Below, piece by piece: positions 45,733 through 57,200 of a stretch of 64,000 nt of DNA. This stretch comes from Ryuthela nishihirai (Eukaryota; Arthropoda; Arachnida; Araneae; Heptathelidae), in the NCBI GenBank assembly GCA_038380435.1, contig JAWZYU010000004.1:23968001-24032000 (forward strand), given 5' to 3'. The position numbers and the translations under genes are program-made. Position 1 is the stretch's first letter; every line of letters begins with the position of its first letter. The notes under the pieces were generated by a model, which saw only the letters and a program-made list of their open reading frames with translations, had not been told where the DNA came from and ran no database searches.

Positions 45733-46682
45733 GAGCTGTGTACTAATTCCCAGTGATGATGCATAGAACCTGCCAGGTCTAGTACCTATGTCCTACCCTA
45801 CCTTCTCATGGTGCAGGCCATTAGTACCTTTAAAAAGAGATATTCTCTTTTGGAAGGGCTACCAGATCAGTGGCCTACTGAACTGGTTGTCTATGGCCAC
45901 TTTTTTCTTTTTTTTTTCTGCCATGCTGAGGAGTGGTCAGCTTCATAGGGTCCTGGTGCTGGCCATTTATACCTACTAGACTGGACTGATTTACAACTTT
46001 GAGTTTGATTATGGATCCTGGACATGATGCACTGGTGGGCTTCTGTTGGGGAAAATCTGCAGCTGTGTTTTCTGTTCGCTTGTGGGTTGCCACCCTAAGT
46101 GAACAGAGGCTCGGGATACCTTATATCAGCTGGTGGATAATCCTGATCAAAAGTCATTGCAGGTAGCTGAATTCTCACTTTGCTAGTTGGGTATTACCAA
46201 TCCTAAACTGGAGTAATGTATCTCAGGCAGGCCATATGGCTCTTAAAAAAGATGGTGTTTGAAGTTCCTACCAGCATGGGTCGCTTCAGCCTATAGTGGT
46301 GGAAGGGAGAACAGGTCTTTGCCCTATTCCTGTAATCAGGAGGCTGTTTGATATTGTTGGCCCGACCTCTCTCAATAAATCTAGTTTCTTTAAAAATCCT
46401 ACAAATCATTTTCTCTCTACAGGTATGTGGAATGAGGACATTACATAGAGATTATTCTCTTGATGTTCTCATGCAGGAATTCCAGAATTATAACTTAGAT
46501 TTTCTAGGGAGAAGAATTAGATTTCTTAGATTAGAGGGAAGCTTAGATTTCTTTCAAGAGATCAGATGGACAGATAAAGGTCAGATTCTTAAAAATAATT
46601 TAAATTTCTCTTTTCAGGGAGGGAAGATAAAAAGCATATCCAAGGCATAGGTTTGCTTCTCAGCAGATACGCTAGTGACACA
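45733..46682 (+). mobile_element. LINE-1f fragment, 5' region to early endonuclease (variant)
   Basis: GAGCTGTGTACTAATTCCCA, GAGGAGTGGTCAGC, the variant segment AAACTGGAGTAATGTATCTC (46206) and the endonuclease start with QEFQNYNLDFLG and IRWTDKGQILKNNLNFSF. The 5' region differs from the 25866 copy and agrees with the one at 61304, so there are at least two 5' variants. It stops in LLSRYAS where a mariner-like element has inserted. Confidence 0.8.
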
Positions 46683-46684
46683 TA

Positions 46685-47775
46685 CAGGGTGTTTCAAAAG
46701 TCTGGATCTATAGGCAATTGTCATATTTTAAATATGATAATTATTTCAGATACAAAGTGGCTTCAAAATTAACAGTAGATGAAAGAATTGAACTCGTTCT
46801 CATATATGCAAGACAGAATGCTTCATATAGAGGAATTGCTGCCGAATTCAGTAGTAAGCATCCTGATAAACACCCAATAATACATGCCACTGTTGAAAAA
46901 GTGTTTAAACGTTTTAAAGAAATAGAAAGCATATACGATCGATGTCGTAGTGGTCATCCAAAAACTAACCAGACAGAATGAATCAGTTCCAGATCAGATG
47001 AAACAGGTGTCACAAGAAGACTCAATGAATTATTAGAAATCATCATTTCTATCCCTATAATGTGCACCAGGAACTGCATGACGATGACACATACAGATGT
47101 GTGGAATTTTGTGAGTGGTTCTTACAAGCAGGAATTCATGGTGTTTTACAGTGATGAAGCCTCATTTCATCTAAATGGTAGTGTCAACCGGCACAGTGCA
47201 CATTACTAGTCTAATGACAACCCAAACTGAATAGAGGAAGGCCATTTCGAAATAGATCTACGAATTACGGTGTGTGCAGGGATATTTAGAGATAGATTAA
47301 TTGGGCCATTTTTTTTATGGTAACGTAACAGGGGAAAATTACCTCCATATGTTACAAACTTATCTTGTCTCTCAATTGGATGATATCCCTTTGTTGGAAC
47401 TATGTAAAATGTGATTTCAGCAAGATAGTGCCCCACCACATTTTGCAATTAATGTGAGAAAGTTTTTAAATGAAACGTTTCCAAACAGGTGGATTGAGAT
47501 CCAGTCGAATGGCCTCCTAGGTTTCCAGACAACACCACTTGACTTTTCCTTTGGGGACATCTAAAGTCAGTAGTTTATTGGAATCGGCCAATCACTGCAC
47601 TAAAAGAGGAAATCATCTCTGCATGTAACAACATTGGCTCTGATACTTTGTGAAATGTTCTTGTATTCAGCATATCCACAAGTGTCACAAATGCAGGGCC
47701 ACAATTTGAGAATTTGCTGTGATATACCTTTTAATTAAAGTTTTTCCTATGGTTTCAGACTTTTGGGACACCCTG
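46685..47775 (+). mobile_element. Mariner/Tc1-type element with complete ends
   Basis: TA at 46683-46684 and 47776-47777 flanks ends that read CAGGGTGTTTCAAAAGTCTG and, inward from the right, CAGGGTGTCCCAAAAGTCTG (18 of 20 identical). Length is 1091 bp. It lies inside a LINE-1f fragment. Confidence 0.92.
46745..47730 (+). pseudogene. Mariner/Tc1-type transposase, inactivated
   Basis: The first frame is open for 87 codons (46718-46981): KLTVDERIELVLIYARQNAS, AAEFSSKHPDKHP and VEKVFKRFKEI, an N-terminal helix-turn-helix. Further on, in other frames, VFYSDEASFHLNG (first catalytic Asp, near 47150) and RFPDNTT are visible. At least five stops or frame changes occur after 46981. Confidence 0.8.
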
Positions 47776-48140
47776 TATATTAATTTATTGCACAAGGTAA
47801 TGCAATGAATTATGAAAAATTGAAGAAAAAAAATATTGTGATGGGGCTGGTATTGAACCAGAGGCTTTTGAGTTGCAAGTCAAAAGACATTGCACTGAGC
47901 TAAGCCCTGCTCACAATGTCTCTTATTTAAAAGTTATTATTAGTATTCCATTGTAGACCAAATGTTCAACACATTATATTTTAATATCTAATGTTCTTAA
48001 ACTGTTCATACATAAATATCATTTCTTGGCAAAATAAAAAGTTGGCAACCCAATTCAAACAAATATTGCCAAGGAAGTTAGGCCTTTTGAACTTGGCATA
48101 GTCAAAGGAAGATTTTTGCTAAGTAACAGTCTGACTATTT
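47776..48140 (-). mobile_element. tRNA-like repeat and flank
   Basis: Minus strand 47930-47850 reads GGGCTTAGCTCAGTGCAATG, then GGTTCAATACCAGCCCC, which are A-box and B-box arms, with a distorted anticodon arm between them. It is followed by an A-rich/T-rich tail. Probably another tRNA-derived SINE, not a working tRNA gene. The rest is AT-rich. Confidence 0.45.
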
Positions 48141-48412
48141 GTTGCATTTATTGACTCTGCCATTCATATTTAATGGGCCGCTCTGAATCAGTGACCTACC
48201 TTCTGCAGTTCATTGCTATTGTATTTCAGTGCATGCACATTTGTGTAATCACCATAATGTTAAGATTTTTATTTTTGTTGTATTGATTGACTCTGCCATT
48301 CATATTTAATGGGCCACTCTGAATCAGTGACCTATGGTCTGCAGTTCATTGCTATTGTATTTCAGTGCATGCACATTTGTGTAATCACCATAATGTTAAG
48401 ATTTTTATTTTA
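48141..48412. repeat. Direct tandem duplication, two 136-bp units
   Basis: GACTCTGCCATTCATATTTA through CACCATAATGTTAAGATTTT occurs at 48141-48276 and again at 48277-48412 with only a handful of differences, so the duplication is recent. Confidence 0.93.
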
Positions 48413-49087
48413 TAAACTAAACAAAAGCACTGATTCACAATCTACTCCCATTCTATGATTTTCTATGTAACACAGAAAATAATGATTACAAAATGATTAT
48501 AAAAATATTATTGTTTTAGATGTGACCGATTCTGAATATTAAATTTGAAGCTCGGTTTTTTTTTTGTGATTATTTTTGGTTGGGCAGTGCCCTAGGTGGT
48601 CCTAATGGATGTGTCATCCCTGCACTATATTATTAGGACAGATGGAAGATGTCACTTGTAGATAATACTTTCTGCTTCATATATTATTAACAATCATAAA
48701 TTATCTGTGTGATTCACTGGAAATACAATTTGAAGTTACGTATTCTTCGGTGGTAAAAGTTTATGCAAATATACTCTCATAAGGTTCATGAGTATGTGAG
48801 TATGAGAGTAGAATGGAGCACTCATATACTCTCGCAATCAGCAACAGTTGTAAGATCAATGTGTGTGAATTGGGCATCAAGTTGCACGAAGATGTTATGA
48901 AAGGAATCATTTGGCCATCATCAGTTTATCAGGAAGTTACTAGTAATGAATGCTTGAAATTTTGTAAATATACCCATTTCACGATGTTGGAACAGTTATC
49001 AGCATAGTTTAATAAAACTAAATTCTGATGGAGTGAAAGATAAAAAACAATTGTCACAAGTATATTTGTTTTATTTACTTATTGCTT
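48413..49087. other. Unannotated intron stretch
   Basis: No supported feature. A 64-codon frame at 48813-49007 resembles no family. GAGTATGTGAGTATGAGAG and CATATACTCTC form a small imperfect hairpin near 48795-48833. Confidence 0.45.
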
Positions 49088-49515
49088 TTAACTTTTCCAG
49101 GGTCCCTGTCGAATATACACATTGACAGAATTTGAATGAGTAGCCAAAGACAGCTATGTCTGGTTTTAGTACAGCACATGAAACTGATAGAAATTGCCAT
49201 TTAAAAATTTTCTTGCATATAATAGAAATACATAATTGAAGCTTGAAAAATAATGCTTTTTTTCATTTGATGAATATTAAGCTGTGGTATAAATAATTCG
49301 TTAAAACCACCTGATTGGCATTTTTTAAAGCCAATTTGCTTGTTTTAATTTTTTTACATTCAAGCAATTTCCTGGGTTAAGCTCACAAGTTTGATCTGAA
49401 TTATTGCAAACTAATTTTTTCTTTAAATTTCGAAATGCTCTTAAAAATTAACCAAAGACTGCTATTTTTAAAATCATAGGATTTCGGAAACAGTTGTAAA
49501 GTATATACTTATATA

Positions 49516-50706
49516 CAGTCATATCAGAATAATATGACCACCCACAGAATCACAGTGTACTCGCCCAGGCACGTCACAGAGTGCACATGATGAGGTCGAC
49601 CACACGGAGATATAAGCGGCTGGCTAGGACAGATGAGACATAGTGCGTAACATGAGCACAATGGGCAGAGGTATTGATTTGACGGACATTCAAAAAGGAA
49701 TGATAATCGACTACTGCACCAAGGGTGGAAGCATCTCGGAAACAGCAGACTCCGTGGGCTGTTTGTGAGGTGCTGTAGTAAGGGTGTACCAAGAATGGAC
49801 CGTTGGCAAACCGAGTACCTCCAGATGCCATAACTATAGAGCCCCAAAGGCCATCGACACCAGAGGAGAACGTCGCCTCCGTTGACTGGTAAAGGGCAAT
49901 TGACCACTCAAATGCACACTGGGGCACCCAGGTATGTGCCCCTGATAACAGTAGAGCAAATCCTGTTATGCATCGGTCTCCAGAGTCAACAATGTGTAAA
50001 AGCACCCATGTTAACAAGGTCCATCGGCAATGATGCCTGCAGTTCGCACGAGACCATTGTCATTGGACTGTGGAAGAGTGGAAACAGGTTGCCTTCTCTG
50101 ATGAATCTAGGTTTCTACTCCACAGAAGTGATGGACGATGGTGGATACAGCATCGGACATAAGAACCAACACCCGGACACGTTTGTCGGTCAAGTACAGG
50201 CTGGCGGTGGCAGCGTGCATGTCTGAGGGATGTTTTCCTGGTATGACCTGGGACTGCTGTTACCATTGGATGGGTCCCTGAACACCAATGGCTACCTGTC
50301 CATCCTCACTGACCACATGCATCCCTTCACATTTGACATTTACCCTGGTGGTGATGGTGTCTACCAACAGGACAATGCACCCTGCCACGTTTCTAAGGTG
50401 GTGCATGACTGGTTCCAGGAACACGACAGCGATGTCTCCATTCTCCGTTGACCGATGAAATCGCCCGACCTCAATCCCATAGAGCACTTGTGGGACCATT
50501 TGGATCGACAGGTTCGGCATGCGGACCCATAACCATATCATTTCTGGAACCTCTGTGCTCTGCTGGAATCCGAAAGGGCATGTGTGCCTCTGGCAACCTT
50601 CCAGGGCCTCATTGCATCCATGCCAAGCATTCTTGCCACTGTCATCCAGGCCAAGGGTGATTATTCCCATTTTTAGGTAGGTGGCTATATTATTCTGATA
50701 TGACTG
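49516..50706 (+). mobile_element. Tc1-type element with complete ends
   Basis: The left end CAGTCATATCAGAATAATAT follows TA; the right end read inward from 50706 is CAGTCATATCAGAATAATAT, identical over 20 bases. Length 1191 bp. The interior is much more GC-rich than its surroundings, a sign of a different origin. The right-hand TA is mutated to TG. Confidence 0.9.
49651..50676 (+). pseudogene. Tc1-type transposase, inactivated
   Basis: MSTMGRGIDLTDIQKGMIID and TKGGSISETADSVGC form the N-terminal DNA-binding part. VAFSDESRFLLH (first Asp, near 50095), QQDNAPCHVSKVVHDWF (second Asp, near 50372) and SPDLNPIEHLWDHLD (Glu, near 50485) complete the DDE set, all in different frames. At least four frameshifts separate these blocks, yet all three catalytic residues remain readable. 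Confidence 0.85.
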
Positions 50707-51769
50707 TGTTTATATATATATATTTTCAGTCTACTTTCTTATTTCTGCTTTAAACCTATTTCAGTATATCTAGACTATTTTTATCATTTATCCCAGCATT
50801 CAATGCATGATTTCCTGGGATTGAAATCAAAACCAGGCAGACTAGGTCATAGTAGAATGAAAGTGCAGAACTCACTAATTATTTACAAATACGTTTGGTG
50901 GCTTGCATACTAAGTTGTTTACTCATCAACCCAATTGCATAGCACATTGAATATTGTCTCCATTCATTCAGTTAGTATTTTATTTATACTTTTATAATTA
51001 AACCTTAATTTTACTTTGGGTTTTTTCCATAGATTCATGTGTTGTTATCAATCATTCGGAGTTATGCTACATTGCTAGTTATAACAGCTGGCTTACAACT
51101 TGTTGCTGTAATCTTTTTAATATCTCATTAGGAAAGAGTTTGCAACCTTATTTCCTAATGCTTAATTTATATTTATAATTTATTTATATATAAGTTAATT
51201 TTTTTTATTACTTCTCCATTTTCCACTAAAAATAAGAATATTTTATAATTTTCTGAAAATGAATGATGTCTTGGATACAGAAGCAAAAAAAGGACTTCCC
51301 TGTCATGGAAATCAGTCCTCCTATGATTGAGAGGTCAATTTTGTCAAGGGTGTTATAAATCTCTGCCAGTCCTTCTCCACTGCTACACTGAGTATATTTC
51401 AGCAGTGGCTACTGTTAAAATGCAACTTCAATAACTCTTTAAATAATGAGTGAATATTGTTGAAAATTGAGAGTTACATAGCTTTGAGTTGAGGTCTTCA
51501 GTTTATCTTTAGTGATATTTTTCCATAAAAAACTTATTTACAAAGGGAGAGAGCTTCGAATGTGGCTTTCCACTCACGTAACATGGAAGTGTTAAAAGTT
51601 GAAAAGCTACTTTTTGTAATCATCATCATCATCCTCAAGCAGCCATGGGCTACAGAGGGCCAACCGACCGTGCAATTTAGTTCTCCAAGCAAGTCTGTCC
51701 TCAGCTACATCTACTGAATCTGGCTACTGCACACCAATTCTAATAAGGTCCTGTTTGACATTGTCTGCC

Positions 51770-54480
51770 CACTGCATCCTATGTCTCCCCCTCTTTCTGA
51801 GGCCTTTAGGCACACTGTTCATAACCCTATTCACCAATCTATAATATTCATAGGCAACATGGCCAAACCGATGGAGTCTCTCTCTGCACAATATGCTCTT
51901 AAAGGAGGTTACAGACTTCTTTGCCTAACCTCATCATTAGTTACAAAGTTGAACCACCTAATGCCTAAGATACTGCGTTAGTATCTGGAATCAAAAGCAT
52001 CTAGTTTCCTGTTATCTTGTTTACAAAGTGTTCAAGTTTCACTACCATAACTAACCGTAGAAAAAAACCAAACTATTATACAGTCTAATTTTAGTCTTTA
52101 GGTGTATACGCCTATTTCTCCACACTCTCCATAGATTCTTAAAAGTCCAGGCAGCAATCCCTATTCGTCTGGTAATCTCACGCCGCACATCACCATTATC
52201 TGTTACATAGCTCCCAAGATAATTAAACTGTGACACCTGCTCAAGACTGCAACCATTCAGATTAACTGAATCACAGCCTGCCTGACCAATTCATTCGAGC
52301 TGTTGATGAAGATGGTAGTAACCATCTTCATCAACAGCTCGAATGAAAGACTTCTCCTCTTCAACATCATTTGCCAAAAGGGATATATCATCAGCATAAT
52401 CTAAATCAGAAATTTTCTTATCTCCAGCCCATTTAAGGCCAAAATCTTTCCCTTGAAGTGAATTTTGCATAACATAATCAATAACCAAGCTAAAGAGAAA
52501 AGGAGACAAAATGCACCCTTGTCGAACACCAGAAGTAATGCTAAACCAATTGCTACAAGCCCTACCAACTCTCACACACGACTCAATGTTATTATAGAGA
52601 GCTTTCATTATGTTAACTAACTTGTCAAGTATACCATATGATCTGACAATCAACCACAAATTATGGCGATCAACAGAGTCGAAAGCCTTTTTGAAATCAA
52701 CAAAGCTAGCAACCAAAGGTTTCTGAAACTCTAAGCCTTTCTCAAGAATCTGCCTAAGTGAAAATATCTGATCCACACATCCCCTACCACTTCTGAATCC
52801 ACACTGCTCATCACGCTATTGACTGTCAACCATATTCTTAATTCTATTAAGCACAATCATGGAAAGAACTTTACCTGGAACAGATAGTAGGCTGATACCC
52901 CTATAGTTATTACAAAAACTGTGATCACCTTTTTTGAAAATAGGGATAGCAATAGCTCTGGTAAAATCCTTAGGAACCATGCCTTTATCGTAAAAGATAT
53001 TCAGAATTTCAGCCATCCAAGTGGTAACAGAAACATTCCCTTCTCTAAGCATTTCCATCATCTTAGGCTGTCATGGCTGACATCACTGAAATGCTCAGCC
53101 CACCTAGCCATGACAGAATCCTCCCCTTCTATGACCTTACCTTGTTTATCCTTCAATCCCTGTATACCTGTTCGTTTTCTACCACACAAAACATTAACTA
53201 TCTCGTACAGCTCTCTGCTGTTGTGCTGTCTAACTGCTTCCTCGGCTTTGTCAGCCAAGCCACAAAGCCAAATATTCTTATCAGCAGCTAACTGATCTTT
53301 TACATTTTACATTAAGCTCTCTGTAATGCTTTCTATTAGGACTAGTAGGGTATTGATTAAGGACATTCCTGCAGTTCTTTCTTTCCGAAATAAGCTCAAG
53401 TGCCTTATCACTCAGATAATTCTGCCTCTTCTGCTCCTTTTTTCCTAAAAGAGTACTGTTAGTTTCCAAAAATGCCTGTTTAAAATGGCCCCATTCTTCC
53501 TCAACTTCAGTAGTAAGGAAACCATGACTGTCATAATGACTAAGTAAGCTTTCATGGTAAGCTTTGGCTATAACTGGGTCTTTCAGAGCTTCAGAATTAA
53601 AGGTAAAATTATTAACCCTAGTACAACACTTTTTAAGTTTAAGTTGCAAGACACTTTTAACAAGGTAATGGTCAGATCCAATTTCAGCTCCACTATATGA
53701 CCTCATATTCCTAACAGAACTAGCCCATTTGCTGTTAATTAATATATAATCAATCATATTCTTATGCAGCCCATCGGGTGAAACTCGTGTACTTATGTAT
53801 GTTGCGGTGTTTGTTATAAGTGTTAGTTATTCTGAATCCATTAAGTTTACTTACCTGTAGGAGACGTTGCCCATTTCCATTGCAGCTACCAATATCAAAA
53901 GGGCCTATTACTCCTCCCCAAAGGTCAGAGTCAGTACCAACTTTGGCATTGAAGTCACCAAGAACAAGGGTAATATCTCCTTTCCTGATAGAATTAAAAA
54001 TATCCTGAAGTTGTCCATAAAACCTATCCTTTTCATCCTCATCGGCATCCTCAGTGGGGGCATAACAGCAGATAACATTCAAGTCTTTAACGCTTGTCTA
54101 AAATTTTGCTGTAAGAAACCTTTCATTAATGCACTCCTATCCTGGAAGAGCATCACTAGAGTGTCTGCTGAGACGCAGACCTACAACTTGGTGATGTTTA
54201 TTATCGTTCCTCCCTGAAAAGAGAAATTTATGATTATTTTTAAGAATCTGACCTTTATCTGTCCATCTGGTCTCTTGCAAGCCGAGAATATCTAAATTAT
54301 AATGGTGGAATTCTTGTGTGAGGACATCAAGAGGAAAAGCTCTGTGCAGAGTCCTCACATTCCAACTACCTATGGAGAGAAAATGGTTAGTGGGATGTTT
54401 AAAGAAACTATGTTTATTGAGAGAGGAAATGGTGACAATATCAAACAGCCCCCTAATCACAGACATGGGGCAAAGACCCA
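51770..54480 (-). pseudogene. LINE-1f endonuclease/reverse-transcriptase ORF, inactivated but well kept
   Basis: Endonuclease: GSWNVRTLHRAFPLD, LGLQETRWTDKG, VICCYAPTEDADEDE, LVLGDFNAKVGTDS, GSDHYLVKSV (54481-53281). Reverse transcriptase: RAIAIPIFKKGDHSFCNNYR, ASFVDFKKAFDSVD, SGVRQGCILSPFLFSLVIDY, LDYADDISLLAND (53061-52291). C-terminal part: SQFNYLGSYVTDNGDVR (52236). Breaks include frame changes near 54137, 53760, 53280 and 53060, a missing segment near 52800 and a foldback at 52290-52347 that replaces coding bases. Of all copies this one has the longest uninterrupted reverse-transcriptase segment (161 codons, 52776-52291). Confidence 0.88.
52290..52347. repeat. Perfect 27-bp inverted repeat inside LINE-1f
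   Basis: TTCATTCGAGCTGTTGATGA... at 52290-52316 is exactly complementary to 52321-52347, with AGTA between. In other copies this place holds the FIRAVDETGSRVGLVINREK coding run only once; here the first part was copied in reverse, deleting the rest. Confidence 0.95.
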
Positions 54481-55050
54481 TTCCCCCACCTCTAAAGGCT
54501 TAAGCCATCTACACTGGAAGACTTCTTCCAATGTAGAATTTGATGATACCAATAGAAGCAAAGAGTTCAGGTGCCTGCAATGACCTTTGCTTAGGATTAT
54601 CCACCTGCTGATAAACATATCCTGTGAATCTATTCACCTGGGGCTGTCAACCCACAAACAAACAGAAAACACAGTGGAAGATTTTCCCTCCACAAAAGCC
54701 CACCAGTGCAGCAAAATCAGGATCCATAATCAAGCTCAGAGCCATAATTCCTTCAGGTAGGTATATATGGTCAGCACCAGGATCCTGTGTGGTTGACCAC
54801 TCCTCAGCAGGGTAGAAAAAAAAAAGAAAAGCAGCAGAGTTGTCCAGATCAGTAGGCCACACTGATCTGGCAGCCCTCCCCTTCCGTTCACTTCCACAAG
54901 AGTGTCTCTTTTGAAAGGTACTAATGGTCTACACCACGAGAAGGCAGGGTCGGACATTAGGTGCTAGGCCTGGCCGGTTCTATGCATCATCTTAGGGGTT
55001 TGGTGCATAGGTCTCCTGCCAGTGACTACCTAGTTGCCATTTATAGACCA

Positions 55051-55314
55051 ATAATGTAATATATTTATATATTTGAATTTTGTAAACTTCACACTCTTAA
55101 TCCTTAGAGTGTCAGGCTTCTGAAATTTGTCTCACTGTGGTGGAAAAGTTAATTTTGAAGTATTTCCAGAAAATGAAATAAAATTAACTTTAAAATCTCA
55201 CCCTGAAGCAACTACAAAAACAGAAAAACAAAGCAGCAGAGTGAAATATGTCATACACCAAAAGAAAGAGCATTTAATTTTAATTAATAAAATGGCATAA
55301 AAGTAAAATAATAA
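55051..55314 (+). other. Pallidin intron 2, AT-rich part
   Basis: No supported feature. Confidence 0.5.
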
Positions 55315-55520
55315 AATAAATACCTCCTCAAGCAGCTGCTTGCGACAGAGGTCTGACAGGGGCCTATCAGTTTATATGCCATAGTAGAAGGGCCTGTGAG
55401 GATGGCAGGACCTCAGCAGAAGAACAACAGAAACATCGATGCCTTACTCAGGGTTTGAACCCAGGTCCCTGTGATCAGTAGCCAAGCATGCTAACCACTC
55501 AGCCACAGGATGGCTTAAAT
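55315..55520 (-). mobile_element. SINE-B, full length
   Basis: On the minus strand: head GGCTGAGTGGTTAGCATGCT and GACCTGGGTTCAAACCC, then GTAAGGCATCGATGTTTCTG, GAGGTCCTGCCATCCTCACA and AGCAGCTGCTTGAGGAGG, then a T-rich tail. It is the most complete SINE-B in the window. Confidence 0.85.
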
Positions 55521-56054
55521 ACAAAGAAAAAGAAAAGTAAAATTTATGAGCTTTTTTTTAACAGAATTGTAGAGATTTTGTGGTATTTTTTTTTCATTTT
55601 TAATTCGGGTATAATTCTTTTTTCTAAATTATTTTGTTATTCTATTATAAATAATTCGTAATGTTTTCATTATTACTTAAATGCATAATTCAGTTTTTTT
55701 CAACATTATGGAAATAATGTGTAATGCATATGCTTAGATTTTGGGCAATTGACAAACTCAAGACTAAGGAAATAGTGTTTTTTGCTTTAAAAGCAATATA
55801 ATTTAAATAAAAACTGAAAAATATATCTAAAAAGAATGGTAAAGAAAACTGAATAAAAATATTTCAAAGCATTTGGGGTTTAAACCACTGAAATTGAACA
55901 GTTTCTTATAAAGCTGCATAGCTGCTATGGAAAAGTTTAATTTTGTAATGTGCATAATTCTTTTTTCATTATGTATAGTGAATTTATGTAATTTAAAAAT
56001 GCCATAGTTTTAGTTGTTGCTAATATCTGTTTAAGTAGAATTATCTCTTAACAG
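55521..56054 (+). other. Pallidin intron 2, unique end
   Basis: AT-rich intron finishing in TCTCTTAACAG at 56054. No repeat recognised. Confidence 0.6.
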
Positions 56055-56142
56055 GAGGAATCAAAGTATTGTAATTGAAACATTGCAACAGGAAAATACC
56101 AGATTTTCAGAAACTTTGAAGATATATAATCTTGATGATGTG
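56055..56142 (+). CDS. BLOC1S6: Pallidin, coding exon 3
   Basis: Follows CTCTTAACAG and precedes a GTTAGT donor at 56143. It completes the ATG split across intron 2 and continues RNQSIVIETLQQENTRFSET, then LKIYNLDDV. The pattern NQxxxIxTLxQExxxF matches the pallidin helix after exon 2, and the three exons together give 116 codons in one frame. Vertebrate pallidin has about 170 residues, so roughly a third remains, beyond 56142. No further exon was found up to 64000, so intron 3 is at least 7.8 kb. Confidence 0.85.
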
Positions 56143-56464
56143 GTTAGTACTTTTCACACATATTAGCTGAAAGTAAATTAAGGATGAAGTAGAAGCTTTT
56201 TAAAACTGTTTATGTAAAATAAATACAAAATTAGGTATGATAACTGGAAAATACAGGTTGAAATTCAATGAAACTTGCAGACATCCCTGAACTAAACCTC
56301 AGTGTAAGCAATAGAGTAAATGTTGATCTGTGAAGAACTCAGTTTACCACTGGAATCGAGGGGTACAAAAGATAATAATAAAGCTTTATAGTACAAATAT
56401 ACTACCCATTGGTAAATAGAAGCACTATAATAGCATTGGAGAGATAACTCAAATTTCTTGCTAT
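56143..56464 (+). other. Pallidin intron 3, unique start
   Basis: AT-rich intron sequence with no repeat recognised. Confidence 0.55.
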
Positions 56465-57166
56465 TTATACATTTAATTCATGATTAAAAGCTTTATTACA
56501 TCAAAATTATTTAAAAAAACACTCGATATAAGGATGATGTGTGCTTACAAGGTTTTTGCAGCTCAAGCTGAATTGATTCCCTTGGCTATAAATATAAGCT
56601 CTCTGTCTACTTTGTTATTTGACAAATAATTGTCTTAACTCATTATTTTCCTTTACTGTTGTATAAAGGAGACTTAGAGATTGACAAAAAATAGTTACCA
56701 GTTTTCTGCAAACTTGGCTGGTACAGTGGCTAAGGATGACCTTTTACCCAATGATGGAATTGGCTGCCGGATGTTCACAGCGATAAGCCATTTCTTACTT
56801 CTTAGCTTACCAGTCCTTATTGATGTGCACTACTTGATGTTGAAAATCAACAGGCCAATATTGAAGCATCGGATGTAAGTCACACTGCTGCGATATTTGT
56901 AGACAACATTCCTCAATGTTAGGTGTCAGCTTTGTCATACTGTATTCAGCAGTTGCTTGTAGATATCATTTGGCTGTCCTTATTTTCTGTTGTTTATTAC
57001 TGATGTCATTATGCATTAACTGGTACTGATGGTCAAAAAGCTGCACAACACTCATGCTTATTCAAGTCATTTAAAAGAACTTATGTTTAACTTTTAAGAA
57101 AGGACATTTAAGCCTAACAAGTTAAAAATTAAAACATTAACTCCATAACTTCATGAGGAGCGATGC

Positions 57167-57200
57167 GTTTCGCCAATCCACCTGTCATTGGCATCCTCAA
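57167..57200 (-). ncRNA. Hammerhead-like core motif, left arm
   Basis: Minus strand reads TTGAGGA, T, stem GCCAAT, 9-base loop, stem ATTGGC, GAAAC. This has the spacing of a hammerhead ribozyme core (CUGANGA, stem II, GAAA), but the first C is U, and stems I and III and the cleavage site were not established. Related motifs occur in Penelope-like elements; the link is inference. Confidence 0.3.

Larger units (their letters stand above)
49092..51591. mobile_element. TTAA-flanked relative of the piggyBac-ended palindrome
   Basis: TTAA at 49088-49091 and 51592-51595; ends CTTTTCCAGGGTCC and, inward from the right, CACTTCCATGTTAC, both like CCCTTCCAATGTCC. The inner left part follows the 35296 element (TGGTTTTAGTACAGCACATG, AAGCTCACAAGTTTGATCTG), and the right part has TGATGTCTTGGATACAGAAG and GGACTTCCCTGTCATGGAAA as at 36270 and 36530. 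It is not a full palindrome. A Tc1-type element interrupts it at 49516. Confidence 0.7.
51620..55050 (-). mobile_element. Nearly full-length LINE-1f on the minus strand
   Basis: Runs from the 5' region at about 55050 to an ATC-repeat (GAT on its own strand) tail at 51620-51635. About 3.4 kb. Gene order and sequence match the 25866 copy. It sits in pallidin intron 2, opposite to the host gene. Confidence 0.92.

Noticed and set aside
47850..47935. tRNA gene on the minus strand
   Set aside because: The anticodon arm cannot form a normal 7-base loop; better seen as a SINE head.
48813..49007. 64-codon frame in pallidin intron 2
   Set aside because: No recognised family, no splice context, AT-rich surroundings.
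56558..56640. Candidate pallidin exon 4 after TTTTTGCAG
   Set aside because: The following frame does not resemble the next pallidin segment and lies inside the palindrome.
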